Below, one piece after another: positions 24,601-37,430 of a stretch of 64,000 bases of DNA. Numbering within the stretch: the stretch's first letter is position 1; every line of letters begins with the position of its first letter. The position numbers and the translations under genes were made by a program. The stretch is from Ustilaginoidea virens (taxonomy: Eukaryota; Ascomycota; Sordariomycetes; Hypocreales; Clavicipitaceae): positions 2,976,001 to 3,040,000 of the forward strand of contig NC_057320.1 in NCBI RefSeq assembly GCF_000687475.1. Direction: 5' to 3'. Below the pieces are notes generated by a model that was not told where the DNA came from, ran no database searches, and saw nothing but the letters and a program-made list of their open reading frames with translations.

Positions 24601-27336
24601 CGGAAAGTCCTTCTTTAATTCCTTGAAAGGTAATAAAGAATAGTTTAAGACTACTATTAGATTTACCAAAGTAGTAATACTAAGAATCACTACAGACTAA
24701 AGGTAAGAAGGTAACCAAAACCAAAGTATAGTAGCTCTAAGTCGGTCAACGATAACCCATATAAAGCATTCTACTAACCTATTTTGCTCGTAAATGTAAG
24801 GGGAAGAGGTTAAAAAATCTATGCCTTTAAGAGCTAACTAGGCTGTAATAATGTCGTTGATTTCCTTGCCACCATTATAGTAGAATTCAATAGCTAATTT
24901 GCCATAACGATTCCTAAGACCTTAGAAGAACCCCTATAATACTAGGAATACTATAGGTCCCTCCTTATTAGGTAGTAAATATACCTAACGGAAGCGTGAT
25001 TTCTAGTCAACTAAGATGAGGCAAATGGGGCGTTTATTATATAGTAGAGGGTTAATTTGGAAGATATCGCCCTCTATAATATCCAAATAATGTATAGGGT
25101 CTGGTATAGCCCCTAATATAAAACGCCGAACTAACTTTACCCTTTTACAGGCGATATAGTTGAAATCAGAATCCTTTACCTTATTGAGATTAGGTAACCC
25201 TATAGTTGATATATAGGTTTTTTTTATAAGTTAGATTCCGATATGCCTAAGCCGGATATGCCAAAGTCTGGCTAATAATAGCAGCTTTTGATATTCTATA
25301 TTAGCAGCTAGTATTAAGGCAGGGTTAAGGGCGACCGGGGCCCTCTATAGTGGTTAGGCTATATTGGGAATAGCAGCCTCTATTGGTACTACTGAAAAAC
25401 CAGGACTAACTGGTGGGTCAGCTAGTATGATTTCTTGCGAATTAGCTGGTAGAAGTAGAAGGTCCGAGTTAGCTAATAGGGTAGGTAAATCCTTTGGTAG
25501 GGGATATTCCTTATATTCTTCTAGGTTAATTAGGGCAGGTATTTCAACCGAGATATTATATATAGCCAGGTGATTTTGGCTGGTATAGTGTAAAAACGGC
25601 GAATCTACTCCTTTTTATTATAAAAAGAAGCTATACTTCTTAAAATTAAGAAGCCTAATATACTTATTATTGCTATTAACTAGGCTTTGGCCCTAAATAC
25701 TGCCACGATTCAGATAGTATTTAACGCCGCTAAAGATATTAATATCAAAAGCTAGTATAAAGAGGGCGTTAGTTAGCTCTAAGGTGCCCTACTAAGGTGG
25801 GTTAGTGCCCTATAGTACGGTAAAACGCGCTATGCCCCACCCACTGGGCTTAATTAGGCCACCACCTGTGCTAATAACTAGTCTGTTTCCGGTATAGTAT
25901 TAGAAGTAGGTGAAGTGCTTTTTATCGTTAATGATATACACCATAGAATTAATATCGTAGAGCAAAGAATCTATTAGCGTTTTCCCACCGGATTATATAC
26001 TATAGCTAGTAGCTAGAAATTACATATATTCGCGGTCCTAAAAGGAAGAATAAACTATCTCACTAGGTATAAGACTTAGAGTATTATAATTCCCTAATAT
26101 AAAGGAATTAATAGTCTTTTCCTTTTCATCGGTCTTTTATAGGGTATCTACTTTATTAGCTAAATCTTTCTTTTTTTTATTCTTCTTCTTATTTTCTGGC
26201 TTGCCTTATATAGCTAAAGAAGACCCTTATTATTAGGTAGAAGAAGACCCCTATTTCTTTTTATTAGCGTTAGTAGTAGTATTTTTACCACCCTTGTTAG
26301 TATTGTTACTAGCTGGCTTGCTACTATTGCTATTAGTAGCGGCACCTTTGACCTTTATGAGGTGGGTAGTAGCCCTTACTACTGATAACCCTTTAATACG
26401 TTATTCTTCCAGTAAATCAACCATATAAAATTGCAGGTTAATATTTAATATATTTCCCTAAGTATAGGCGATTCTCATCATTATGCGGTGCCATTCTACC
26501 TACTGAAAAAAGACCCCTTCTATAGCATATAAATACTAGCTGATTTGGTCGAAAGGTTGTATATAGGAGCCTAAAATTTGCAGCCTGGATAGGTAGCTAT
26601 TAAAGGAGGCATTAAAAGATTCTAAGGTACCCTTATAGCCTATAAAATTTAGTTAATGGAAGGCAGGGTATAAGTAGGTCCGCTATACGTCTAATGAGTG
26701 AGAATACTATTTAGTGAGTAATATAAAGGCTGACTCTGGGTCAGTACACTAGTTAATAGCAGTAGCTGGTCCTTCTGTGTAACTATTCTTAATAAGTAAT
26801 AGTAAAAGTGCTTGCTCTAAGTCGTTAAATTTACTAGCAATAAAAGGATCTTCGATAAATTTAGTGATATTAAGTACCCTAAGTTAAATCATAAGGGCCT
26901 ATTTCCATTAGTCGAAGTTAGATGCCCCCTTTAGCTTTTAGGATTCCTGGAATCTATTGGCTGTCTTAGCTAGTTCCTTAATAGCTATAGCGCTAACTTA
27001 GCTGCTAATGCTAGATGGAACCGGCAGGGGTTGCTGCTAGGCTTTGGGTGGTAATAGTGGATTATTTCCTTTACCTATAGGGGTTTAGAAGGTATCTATA
27101 TCCATTATATCCTGGGATGGTGGGCTAGTAGTAGGCTTAATTAGTCTATCCACTAAGGTGCCTACCTTATCAGCTAAAAAATCGATTTTAGAATTAATTC
27201 GATTAAATTTATAGTTGAATTCTTTTCTTATTTCCTATTAGTCTTCCTTAAGCTAGGCAATTTCTTGGTTATTATTAGATTCTTCTACCTCTGCCGTATA
27301 GCTTAGGTTATCGGTAGGAATGTTCTGACTGGCTAT
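21622..27336 (-). pseudogene. Copia B gag-pol, single broken frame
   Basis: 1905 codons in one frame from the former gag start (now ATA at 27336) to TAG at 21622-21624; open segments at 22216-22410, 22801-23127 and 24379-24690 are in phase. Readable pieces: FRVKKDANNNPVKYKVRLVV and ALTAANNWEIEQIDF (RT), RVISHKLAPWTESGRLLA (integrase end), ASNQYLFQQLVGILMWLMMM (before RNase H). The gag ATG is lost by a G-to-A change, and stops are of RIP type throughout. Confidence 0.88.
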
Positions 27337-27599
27337 TATAGGAAGAGAAAAGGTGCCGGAAAGTCTTAAAAATGCGAAGAAAATCAAGACTGAAAATCTA
27401 GATAAAACTAGAAGAAAGCTGCATTAAGGAATGACCTTAGAAAATCCTATTGTAAGGATGTATTACAGCTTGGTATAGTAGCTGGGTTCCTAAATCTGGG
27501 ATGATCAGTCCCTTATTAGTAGATTTCTGGAAGGTTAGCTGCCAAATGCATTAAAATCCTAAGTTAGCATAAAAAAGTCTTAAGCTGGAAGCCTTAAGA

Positions 27600-27615
27600 C
27601 ACCGGGCTCATAACC
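27600..27615 (-). promoter_or_regulatory. Primer-binding site of copia B
   Basis: Element-sense GGTTATGAGCCCGGTG directly next to the 5' LTR, identical to copia A and complementary to the initiator tRNA-Met anticodon stem-loop. Confidence 0.8.
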
Positions 27616-28308
27616 TATTGCAAAATGGTGACTCAGAATACTGTTGGAAAATATACTAAGTACCGATAGTAGCGTATAAGGCGTTGCAGAATAAAATAAG
27701 CTGGTTAAAGATTTAAAGCGCATAAGAGGTTAACTAAAGTAAAGATATTAGGGAAATCTAATTCTAATTGTTGGTGACTATTCTAGCTAGAAAGAGGGAA
27801 TTTTAGGCATATTTCTACCATCTTAAAAAAGTGGTTAAAAATAATAAAAAACCGCAAAAATAGCGAAAAACCCGACGAAAAGTCGGTCTGCCCAATATCC
27901 TACCCAGTGCATACCCAACCAAGCCCAGTGGCTTATAGCGGTGTGCCGGATGCCCTATAACAGCCTGCCGTACGGGCCGGAAGCCCTATATCGGTCTGCC
28001 GTAAATGACCGGTGTAGCGGGTGACTGTATGTAGAAGGCCGAAAGTGCTGGTTTTGCCCATTTGGTAATCCCGTAGAAATGCGCCGCCTGTTGTAGGCCC
28101 TATGGCCCGCTGTGACCGGCCGCTGTGGCCGGCTGTGGGGCGCTGTGCCGGTGCCGTGACCGGCGCTGTGACCCACTATAATCGGCGTTGTGGGGCGCTA
28201 TGCCCCACCATAGCGCCTGGTATAGCCACCGCGATATCTCAACGTAAAGACGTCGTATGGTAGCGAGACCAGTACCAAAATACAGCTAAAAAGGCGCTGA
28301 TTTCAACA
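27616..28308 (-). repeat. 5' LTR of copia B (693 bp)
   Basis: Pairs with 20841-21533; the inner end reads TATTGCAAAA (TGTTGC with a RIP-type change). Followed by the ATAAC target duplication. Confidence 0.92.
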
Positions 28309-29370
28309 ATAACCCTAAGCGTTTTTAGTAGTTAGTATCTCTTCGACCTCGAATTCCTTATACGGGGTATTAGAATCCCCTAGTAGGACTAATAGGGGGC
28401 CGGGCCTAGTATCTATAAGTATTTAGCTTAGCAGCAGGTCGGAAGCAGTATATTCTATAAGATTAATATAAAAAACTAGGTAGATACTATCGGGAATATT
28501 AAGTTAGATATTAAGCAGGGACAGGACAGCTATAATAGTATACTTAATAGATACCCAGTTAAGCTTTTTATAAGGCCGGTTAGTCTTAATATTCTATAGA
28601 TTTAGCCAGACTTAGTCCCTAACTTAATAGCGTTCCACTAGGCATTAGGAGCGGTTTATCGCATCCTACTATTACTATTAAGTAAAGGCGATAGCGGCTT
28701 AAGCAAGTTTGCCCCCCTCTTATATTATAGCTAAGAAGCGCGCTATTCGCCCCTTAGGGGTTATTAAACTCGGCGTAATATCGGGGGGAGGTACTATAAT
28801 AGGAGAGTTAAAGCTATTTAAAAGACGGTTCAGACTATATCTAGTAACTAAAGAAGTATAATTATTTAGAGTATATTAATAAGTCGTAAGATATTAGGGC
28901 TAATCGTATTAGTTAAATGCTATTTTAACGTATAAAATAGCTTAGACCTTTTGGTTTATATGCTCTATATTACTATCGGTCTATAGGTAGTATATAATCG
29001 AGAGGAGTTATTTAGTCTTAATAGCCTTATATATTATAGTCTAGAATTAGCCTACCTAATCTAAGCCTCTATTGCTAATAATCTAGGCGGGGAATCTATA
29101 ATGCTACTATTAATAGTCGAAAAACTATTCTATATAATCTTCTGCTTATATCGAGTATATCGCTTTAAGCTAAATATACTTAAATAGGCGGTTGGTAATA
29201 ACCATTAGGTAATATAGGTTAGAGGCATTTTAGGCTAGGAGGTTGGTTATAAAGTTAATAGAGATTTAAGACTAAAAATAATCTAGAATTAATAAAAGTT
29301 AGAGTAGGCCTTATCGCAATTAGCAGCTCTTATATACCCTATAGTATTAGCAATTCCAAATAAACTAAGC
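28309..29370 (-). pseudogene. F integrase core and start of chromodomain
   Basis: Element-sense reading contains TDSNIEHINQKV*AILYVKI (integrase catalytic end), LNNYTSLVTRYS, SPIIVPPPDI and LITPKGRIARF, followed by EFEVEEILTTKNA just before copia B. The same order and motifs occur in E (3348-4000). The upstream half of integrase is beyond LINE G, near 43467. Confidence 0.82.
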
Positions 29371-29385
29371 TACTTTAGATAATAT

Positions 29386-30634
29386 TATTATTATTATTAA
29401 ATTACTCTAGGGGGCTATTCTAAGCTAGAATTGCCTATCTAGTACTCCGGCAAATAATCCGGAAGGGAAAAACCCAAGGTCTAGGGGGAAAACCCTTCCT
29501 ACTAGTACAATTATAACGACTAGGGAGTCGGGCCCCTAGGGGGGCCGATAGGTTTCCGGCATATAGGGAAGGTAGGTGTATTATCGCTTAGGATTATACC
29601 TAGCGGTAGTACTAGGAAGAGTGCGAGAGCGATCCAGAGAAAGTGGGTCCGGAAAAAGGTAGGTCTAGTATCTATAGGGGAAAGGTGGTCCCGGGTTAGT
29701 GCGCTATAAGTCGAAAGTAAAGTAGAGGTTATATAAGCGGGGCAGCGCCGGCTGCGCAGTATACGCGCCGGCTATACGGCGTGCGTATCGCGCGGGGGTA
29801 TTAAAGCAAGAGTAAGGGAATTTTCTATTATTAGGGCCATATCGGCGGCGAATCGGCTGCAGGGGGGGTGCTTAGTAGAAGGCAAGCGGTATTAAGTTGG
29901 GGGTTAAGGTAAGCTAAGTATAAAGAGAGGGCGTAGGGGCCTCTAATCGGGCGAAAATATAAAGGTATAAATACCCCTTAATTTTTTAATCCCTTTTTCT
30001 TCTTTTCTATATAGCCATTATTTTTCTATATATAATCTCTTTAAGCCCTATTCTCTAGTACTATAGGGATAACGCTAACCCATACGGTAGGGCGGTAATA
30101 ATAGCAGCAGCATTAGCATTAGCGATAGCGGCAGCAATAGTATTAGCAGCAGCAATAGCAGCAGCAGTAACAGCTATAGTAATAGCAATAATAATAATAG
30201 TAGTAATATGCCGAAAAAGTCGGCATTTTTAGATAAGGGGGTAGGTACTGCCTGCTCCTACCGTACTAGTATTACTAACCTATTATTATTAGCCCGGCGA
30301 GCCATAAGGCTAGCCCTACGATTTTTACCTAATATAAGCCGAAGACCCCAAATATTATTACTACTTTTAATAAGGTAAGACCCAACCGACTAAACTTTAA
30401 TCCAACTAATATTTAAATAATAATAATACAGTATAATACTATATAAGGCCTAAGGCGGTGTATTTTATATATGCTACGGTAGGGAAGACCTATTAACCCC
30501 TTAAGCGGACTCCTAAGAACTAGGAGTCTATTTATACCTTTTTAGGTGCCTAAGAGGTACTAGCCACAGGGGGGGAGGTATATATAAAGTGCGGGGATTA
30601 CATAGGATAGGTACTAATATAGACAGGTCGATAA
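29386..30634 (-). other. 3' part of LINE G, no recognisable coding
   Basis: This stretch includes a GC-richer patch at about 29720-29820 and a trinucleotide tract of AGC/AAT/AGT units at about 30095-30215. No domain was recognised on either strand; it is most likely the 3' untranslated region of the LINE. Short open frames exist but lack support. Confidence 0.5.
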
Positions 30635-31361
30635 TATTGAAATCAGCGCCTTTTTAGCTGTATTTTGGTACTGGTCTCACCACCATACGACGTTTCTGCG
30701 TTGAGATATCGCGGTGGCTATACCAGGCGCTATGGTGGGGCACAGCGCCCCACAACGCCGATTACAGTGGGCCACAGCGCCGGTCACGGCACCGGCACAG
30801 CGCCCCACAGCCGGCCACAGCGGCCGGTCACAGCGGGCCATAGGGCCCACAACAGGCGGCGTATTTCTACGGGATTACCAAATGGGCAAACCTTGCTAAT
30901 ACCAGCACTTTCGGCCTTCTACATACAGTCACCCGCTATACCGGTCATTTACGGCAGACCGATATAGGGCTTCCGGCCCGTACGGCAGGCTGTTATAGGG
31001 CATCCGGCACACCGCTATAAGCCACTAGGCTTGGTTGGGTATGCACTGGGTAGGATATTGGGCACAGACTGGGCACGGTTGGGCAGACCGACTTTTCGTT
31101 GGGTTTTTCGCTATTTTTACGGTTTTTTATTATTTTCAACTACTTTTTTAAGATGGTAGAAATATACCTAAAATTCCCTCTTTCTAGCTAGAATAGTCAC
31201 CAATAATTAGAATCAGATTTCCCTGATATCTTTACTCTGGTCAAACCCCGTATGTGCATTTTTAATCTTTAACCAGCTTATTTTATTCTGCAACGCCTTG
31301 TACGCCACTGTCGGTACTTAGTATACTTTCCAACAGTATTCTGAGTAACCATTTTGCAACA
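30635..31361 (+). repeat. 5' LTR of copia C (727 bp)
   Basis: Starts TATTGAAATC (TG to TA) and ends TTTTGCAACA. The differences from the 3' LTR noted on inspection are C/T or G/A transitions, as RIP predicts. Confidence 0.93.
30735..30848 (+). repeat. GC-only hairpin array inside the copia LTR
   Basis: Four consecutive inverted repeats: GTGGGGC-ACAGC-GCCCCAC (30735-30753), CCGGT-CACGGC-ACCGG (30780-30795), CCGGCC-ACAGC-GGCCGG (30811-30827) and GGGCC-ATAG-GGCCC (30835-30848). Loops are ACAGC or A(C/T)AG in three of four. The island recurs in every LTR of this family (X, A, B, C) while the rest of the LTR has become AT-rich. An open frame of 73-114 codons crosses it in several copies, but it begins with TTG and has no ATG. 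Confidence 0.75.
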
Positions 31362-31377
31362 GGTTATAAGCCCGGTG
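31362..31377 (+). promoter_or_regulatory. Primer-binding site of copia C
   Basis: GGTTATAAGCCCGGTG after the LTR: the tRNA-iMet-complementary site of A and B with one TG-to-TA change. Confidence 0.78.
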
Positions 31378-31643
31378 TCTCAAGGCTTCCAGCTTAAGAC
31401 TTTTTTTTTACGCTAACTTAGGATTTTAACGCATTTGGCAGCTAACCTTCTAGAAATCTACTAACAAGGGACTAATCATCCCAGATTTAGGAACCTAGCT
31501 ACCACACCAAGCTGCAATACATCCTTACAATAGGATTTTCTAAGGTTATTCCTTAACGCAGCTTTCTTCTAGTTTTATCTAGATTTTTAGTCTTGATTTT
31601 CTTTGCATTTTTAAGACTTTCCGGCATCTTTTCTCTTCCTATA

Positions 31644-34600
31644 ATGGCCAGTCAGAACGTTCCTACCGCTAATAACCCAGGCTATTAAGTCCCTAATACG
31701 GCAGAGGTAGAAGAATCTAATAATAATTAGGAAATTGCCCAGCTTAGGGAAGACTAATAGGAAATAAGAAAAGAATTTAACTATAAATTTAATCGAATTA
31801 ATTCTAAAATCGATTTTTTAGCTGATAAGGTAGGCACCTTAGTAGACAGACTAATCAAGCCTGCTGCTAGCCTACCATTATAGGATATAATGGATATAGA
31901 TACCTTCCAAACTCCTGAGGGTAAGGGAAATACCTCTCTACCCAAAGCCTAGTAACAACCCCTGCCGGTTCCATCCAGCATTAGCAGCCAAATTAGCGCT
32001 ATAGCTATTAAGGAACTAGCTAAAACAGCCAACGGATTCTAGGAATCCTAAAAGCTAAGGGGGGCATCTAACTTCGACTAATAGAAACAGGCCCTTATGA
32101 TTTAACTTAGGGTACTTAATATCGCTAAATTTATTGAAGAACCTTCTATTGCTAGCAAATTCAACGATTTAGAGCAAGCACTTTTACTATTACTTATTAA
32201 GAATAGTTGCATAGAAGGACCAGCTGCCGCTATTAATTGGTGTACTAACCTAGAGTCAGCCTTTACGTTACTCACTAAATAGTATTCTCACTCATTAGAT
32301 GTACAGCGGACCCACCTATACCCTGCCTTCCATCAACTAAATTTTATAGGCTACAAAGGTACCTTGGAATCTTTCAACGCCTCCTTTAATAGCTACCTAT
32401 CTAGGCTGTAAATTTTAGGCTCCTACATACAACCTTTCGACCAAATCAGCCAGTATTTATATACTGTAGAAGGGGTCTTTTTTTAGTGGGTAGAACGGTA
32501 CCGCATAATGATAAGAATCGCCTATACTTAGGGAAATACATTAAATATTAACCTGCAATTTTATATGGTTGATTTACTAGAAGAATAACGCATTAAAGGA
32601 TCATTAGTAGTAAGGGCTATTACCTACCTCGTAAAGGTCAAGGGTGCCGCTACTAATAATAGTAGCAAGCCAGCTAGTAATAATACTAGCAAGGGTGGTA
32701 AAAATACTACCACTAACGCCAACAAAAAGAAACAGGGGTCTTCTTCTACCTAATAATAAAGGTCTTCTTCAGCCATATAAGGCAAGCCGGAAAATAAGAA
32801 GAAGAAAGAAAAGAAAGATTCAGCTAATAAAGCAGATACCCTATAAAAGACCGACGAAAAGGAAAAGACTATTGATTCCTTTATATTAGGGAATTATAAT
32901 ACTCTAAGTCTTACACCTAGTAAGATAGCCTATTCTTCCTTTTAGGACCGCGAATATATGCAATTTCTAGCTACCAGCTATAGTGCATAATCCGGTGGGA
33001 AAATGCTAATAGATTCTTTGCTCTATAATACTGGTTCTACGGTGTATATTATTAACGATAAAAAGTATTTTACCTACTTTTAATACTATACCGGAAACAG
33101 ACTAGTCATTAGCACAGGTGGTGGCCCAATCAAGCCTAGTAGGTGGGGCATAGCGCGTTTTACCGTGCTATAGGCTATTAACCCACCTCAGTGGGGCACC
33201 TTAGAACTAACTAACGCCCTCTTTATACTAGCTTTTAATATTAACATCTTTAGCGGCATTAAATACTATCTAAATCGTGGCAGTATTTAGGGCCAAAGCC
33301 TAGTTAATAATAATAATAAGTGCATTAGGCTTCTTAATTTTAAGAAGTATGGCTTCTTTTTATAATAAAAAGGGGTAGATTCGCCGTTTTTACACTATAC
33401 TAGCCAACCGGTTTTATATAGTATCTCGGTCAAATTACCTACCCTAGCTAACCTAGAAGAATACGAGGAATATCCCCTACCAGAGGATTTACCTACCCCA
33501 CCAGCTGACTCGGACCTTCCACTAGCTAATTCGCAAGCTGACCCACTAGCTAGTCCTGGTTTTTCGGTGGTACCAATAGAGGCTACTATTCCCAATACAG
33601 CCCAACCACTATAGAGGGCCCCGGTCGCCCTCAACCCAGCCCTAGTATCAGCAGCTGATATCGAGTATTAAAAGCTGCTATTACTAGCCGGACTTTGGCA
33701 TATCCGGCTTAGGTATATTGGAATCCAACTTTTAAAGAAAACCTATGCATTAACCATAGGATTACCTGATCTCAATAAGGTAAAGGATTCTGATTTCAAC
33801 TATATCGCCTATAAAAGGGCAAAGTCAGTTCGGCGTTTTACATCAGGGGCTATACCAGACCTTATATATTATTTAGATATTATAGAGGGTGATATTTTCC
33901 AAATTAATCCTCTTCTATATAATAAACGCCCTATTTGCCTTATTTTAGTTAACCGGAAATCATGTTTCTATTAGGTGTATTTACTACCCAATAAGGAAGG
34001 GCCCATAGTATTCCCAGTATTATAGGGGTTCTTCTAAGGTCTTAGGAATCGCTATAGCAAATCAGCTATTAAATTCTACTATAATGGTGGCAAGGAAATC
34101 AATAATGTTATTACAGCTTAGCTAGCTCTTAAGGGCATAGATTTTTTAACCTCTTCCCCTTATATTTACGAGCAAAATAGGTTAGTAGAATGCTTTATAT
34201 AGGTTATCGTTGACCGACTTAGAGCTACTATACTTTGGTTTTAATTACCTTCTTACCTTTAGTCTGTAGTGATTCTTAGTATTACTACTTTGGTAAATCT
34301 AATAGTAGTCTTAAACCGTTCCTTATTACCTTTCGAGGAATTAAAGAAGGACTTTCCGGAAATTATATACTACTACCTACCCAACTTTACTAGCTTTAGG
34401 GCTATTAGTGCGGCTATAGAGGTGCTAATCCCTCCAGAAAAACGGGTTATTAGCTATAAGCTGGCCCCCCGGACCGAGTCAGGTAGGTTACTAGCTACGC
34501 TAGGTAACGGCACCTACCTCGTTTATATCCCATATCGCCGGGTCGTTACTAAGACCTCTTTTATTACTTTCACCTACTAAAATAAAGGTATAGGCCCTAT

Positions 34601-37355
34601 TTCAAGTGGCCTAAAGGGCACTTTTGATTTCCAACCGCCTTTTAATTTAGAGGGGGTAAATATCGACTAAATTGCTCTAGAAGAGCCTATCTAGAAGTCG
34701 CCTCGCTTAGATATGCCTATTTCGTCTAAAACCGATAGTATAGGCCTAGTCGAAGGCACAGGCCTACCATAGGCTATGGATCTAATACAGCCTATAGGCC
34801 TACAAATGGGCCTAATACAGTATACGGATCCACCATAACTAGTAGGCCTACCACCAATTAGCCCGCTATAGCACTCTGCAATATTTCTTAGTAATTTGCT
34901 GTCTTTCGATTCTAAATCGCTTTAGCCTAACTCAGCTTTTCAGCTTAGGCAAGATGGTCCTTTTTTACTGGCTAAAGAATTTGCGCCTTTTTCCTATATA
35001 AAAAGGCTATAAATGCTAGGAAATGCAGAAAGTTCTCGTCACTAGGAATCTTAATCTTAGAGATTTTCCGAATCCGTTACAAAAGTAGGCATAACCCATA
35101 TAAGTGAAAATTCTGATTTGCCCCACATAGCAAATTTTCAATAGTCCGAATCTTAAAGCCCTATATATACTGATTTTCTGCGACTTTCCGATATAATAGA
35201 TTCTGCCTTTTCGCCCGGCTTCCTAGTAAATGCAGTATTTCGCTATAGTAAAACGCTGCCTACACTAGAATATCTGAAATTCGAGAGTCTAAATATCGCC
35301 TCAAATGAGAGACTATAGGAGAAAATATTTCGAGTATCAGAAAAGGTACCTATTCAGCCATACTAGGTTAGGGCTACTAGGGGTAGAATTCGAGGAAGAA
35401 TATAGCCACAGATACGAGACATATAAGGTATCCTAGGTTATAGATACTATAGGTCACTTTTGGACCTATAGGCTAACCAATAGCCTAACCTACAGACTGA
35501 CTAATAGTCTGACTAATAGTCTGACCTATAGACTGACTAATAGGGTGCTTTCCTACCCACCTAGCCGAAAAACGACCAGATTTTCGGATACCTAGGCAGC
35601 CCCCTAAAGGCTCCCACACAGGATTTCCCCCCTTCCTATGCTTTTTACCAGCAAATATACGATATTTACTATGCAGTAAAGATTAAGGCTGCAAAACGGG
35701 CCTTAGAAGGTGTGCCTAATAGCTGGAAGGAAGTCTTATATAGCCTACATAAGGATAGCTAGGTAAAAGCCTTATTTTCGGAATTTAAGTAATTAATCGA
35801 TTTAAATGTCTTCCAATTTATTCCTAAGACTAATATTCCTACTAGTAGGAAAATATTGCGTAACCGGCCTATTTTTCGCGTTAAGAAAAATGCAAATAAT
35901 AACCCGGTTAAATATAAGGCACGATTAGTTATTAAAGGCTTTATGCAGGTATTTAGGCAAGACTTTATAGAGACCTATGCCTCTACTTCGATCTTACTAA
36001 TATAGAGGATTATCCTTACTCTTACTATTGCAAACAATTAGGAAATAGAGCAGATCGACTTTATTAGTGCCTTTCTAAATAGTGAACTACTAGAGACGAT
36101 TTATATAGAGATTCCAGCTGGTTTTCTAGAATTTGCAGAAAGCCTACTCTTACCTAACCTAGCCTTATAGTCTGACCAGCAGCATCATCGACTTCTAGCC
36201 TTACTTACTAAGGTTGGATATAACCCCTCTGTATCACAGGTCATACTATTAAAGAAAGCCTTATATGGGCTAAAATAAGGCCCTCGCGAATAGCAGTTAC
36301 AGTTAAAAGACCTTCTAGTGCAAGAGGGTTTTAAGCTATTACTTTCTAATGCTGCCGTCTTCTATAATAAAGGAATGCATACCTTTATTATGACCTATAT
36401 AGATGACTGCTTGATTATCGGTCCAGACCTTAGCTATATTGACCAGCTTAAGGCTAAATTCCATAAAGTTTATACTATAAAAGACCGAGGACCTGCCTCC
36501 TTCTTTCTTAGAGTATAGATTATTAGGGATAGAGAAAAGGGCCTATTATAGCTGCACCAATCGCAATTTATTGCAGAAGTCCTTAAGAAGTTTAACCTTA
36601 AGGACGCACGACCGCATCTAATCCCGCTATAGCCCGGTATACTTACTGAAGCTGACGATACGCCGCTAGATGCTAGTAATTAATACTTATTCCAGCAGCT
36701 AGTAGGGATATCGATATGGTTGATAATGATATTAAGATCTAACCTTGCCTTTCCAATGCAATACCTATTACGATATATGCAATAGGCTTCTACTATACAG
36801 CTTAATGCTGCTAAGGGCGCTTTTCGCTATTTAGCTGGTACGGCAAATATAGCCATTTATTACCGAGCCGCTAAAGCTACTGTAATATTAGCTGTATTTT
36901 CTAATAGCGATTTTGCTGGGTGCCGGCTGACTTCGAAGTCTACTAGTAGTTATCTTACTATCTTGAATGGTAGGCCTATTAGCTAGAGGTTAAAACGGTC
37001 TTCGACTATGGTTTTATTAACGCTTAAAGCCAAGTCTGATGTAATGCTTGAGGCGCTTCGCGAAGTGGAATGGATATCTAATTTATTTAAAGAAATCCAG
37101 GTCGATATTCAACGCCTGATACCACTATACTGCGATAACTAAGGGTCTATTTCTAATGTAAATAACCCAAATCAGCATGCCCGCACTAAGCATACCTTGC
37201 TTAAATTCCGGTATATATGTGAGAAGGCCCACGGTGGCCTAGTAAAAATATCTTATTTACCCACGACAGATATGCCTGCAGATATACTTACCAAACCACT
37301 CCCAAGCCCGAAATTCCCCATATTTCGGCAATTATTAGGGCTGCAATCCCTATAA
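31644..37355 (+). pseudogene. Copia C gag-pol, single broken frame
   Basis: 1904 codons in one frame from an intact ATG (31644) to TAA (37353-37355); open segments at 34269-34580 and 36318-36518 are in phase, so no net frameshift. Gag: MASQNVPTANN start, ELAKTANGF, NFDQ region, CTNLESAFTLL. Protease: LLYNTGSTVYIINDKK (Asp of the DTG/DSG triad now Asn). Integrase zinc site HIRL near 33700; integrase end RVISYKLAPRTESGRLLA. RT: MTYIDDCLIIGPD near 36391. RNase H: SDFAGCRLTSKS near 36909. Stops are TAG/TAA at Gln/Trp positions. Confidence 0.88.
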
Positions 37356-37430
37356 TTTTTTCTTCTTTTTTATAGGACTTCTTTCTTTTATTCTAACGCT
37401 AGGATTAGCCATATTGCTAATCAAAGGGGG

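Larger units (their letters stand above)
20841..28308 (-). mobile_element. Copia B: complete RIP-degraded copia element, TSD ATAAC
   Basis: 7468 bp with two 693-bp LTRs (5' 27616-28308, 3' 20841-21533), flanked by ATAAC at 20836-20840 and 28309-28313. Primer site at 27600-27615; purine tract next to the 3' LTR (minus-strand reading AATCAGAGGGGG, 21534-21545). It splits the chromodomain of F. Confidence 0.95.

Noticed and set aside
30095..30215. AGC/AAT trinucleotide tract as a poly-Ser/Ala coding region
   Set aside because: Interrupted in every phase and within the 3' part of LINE G; treated as low-complexity non-coding sequence.
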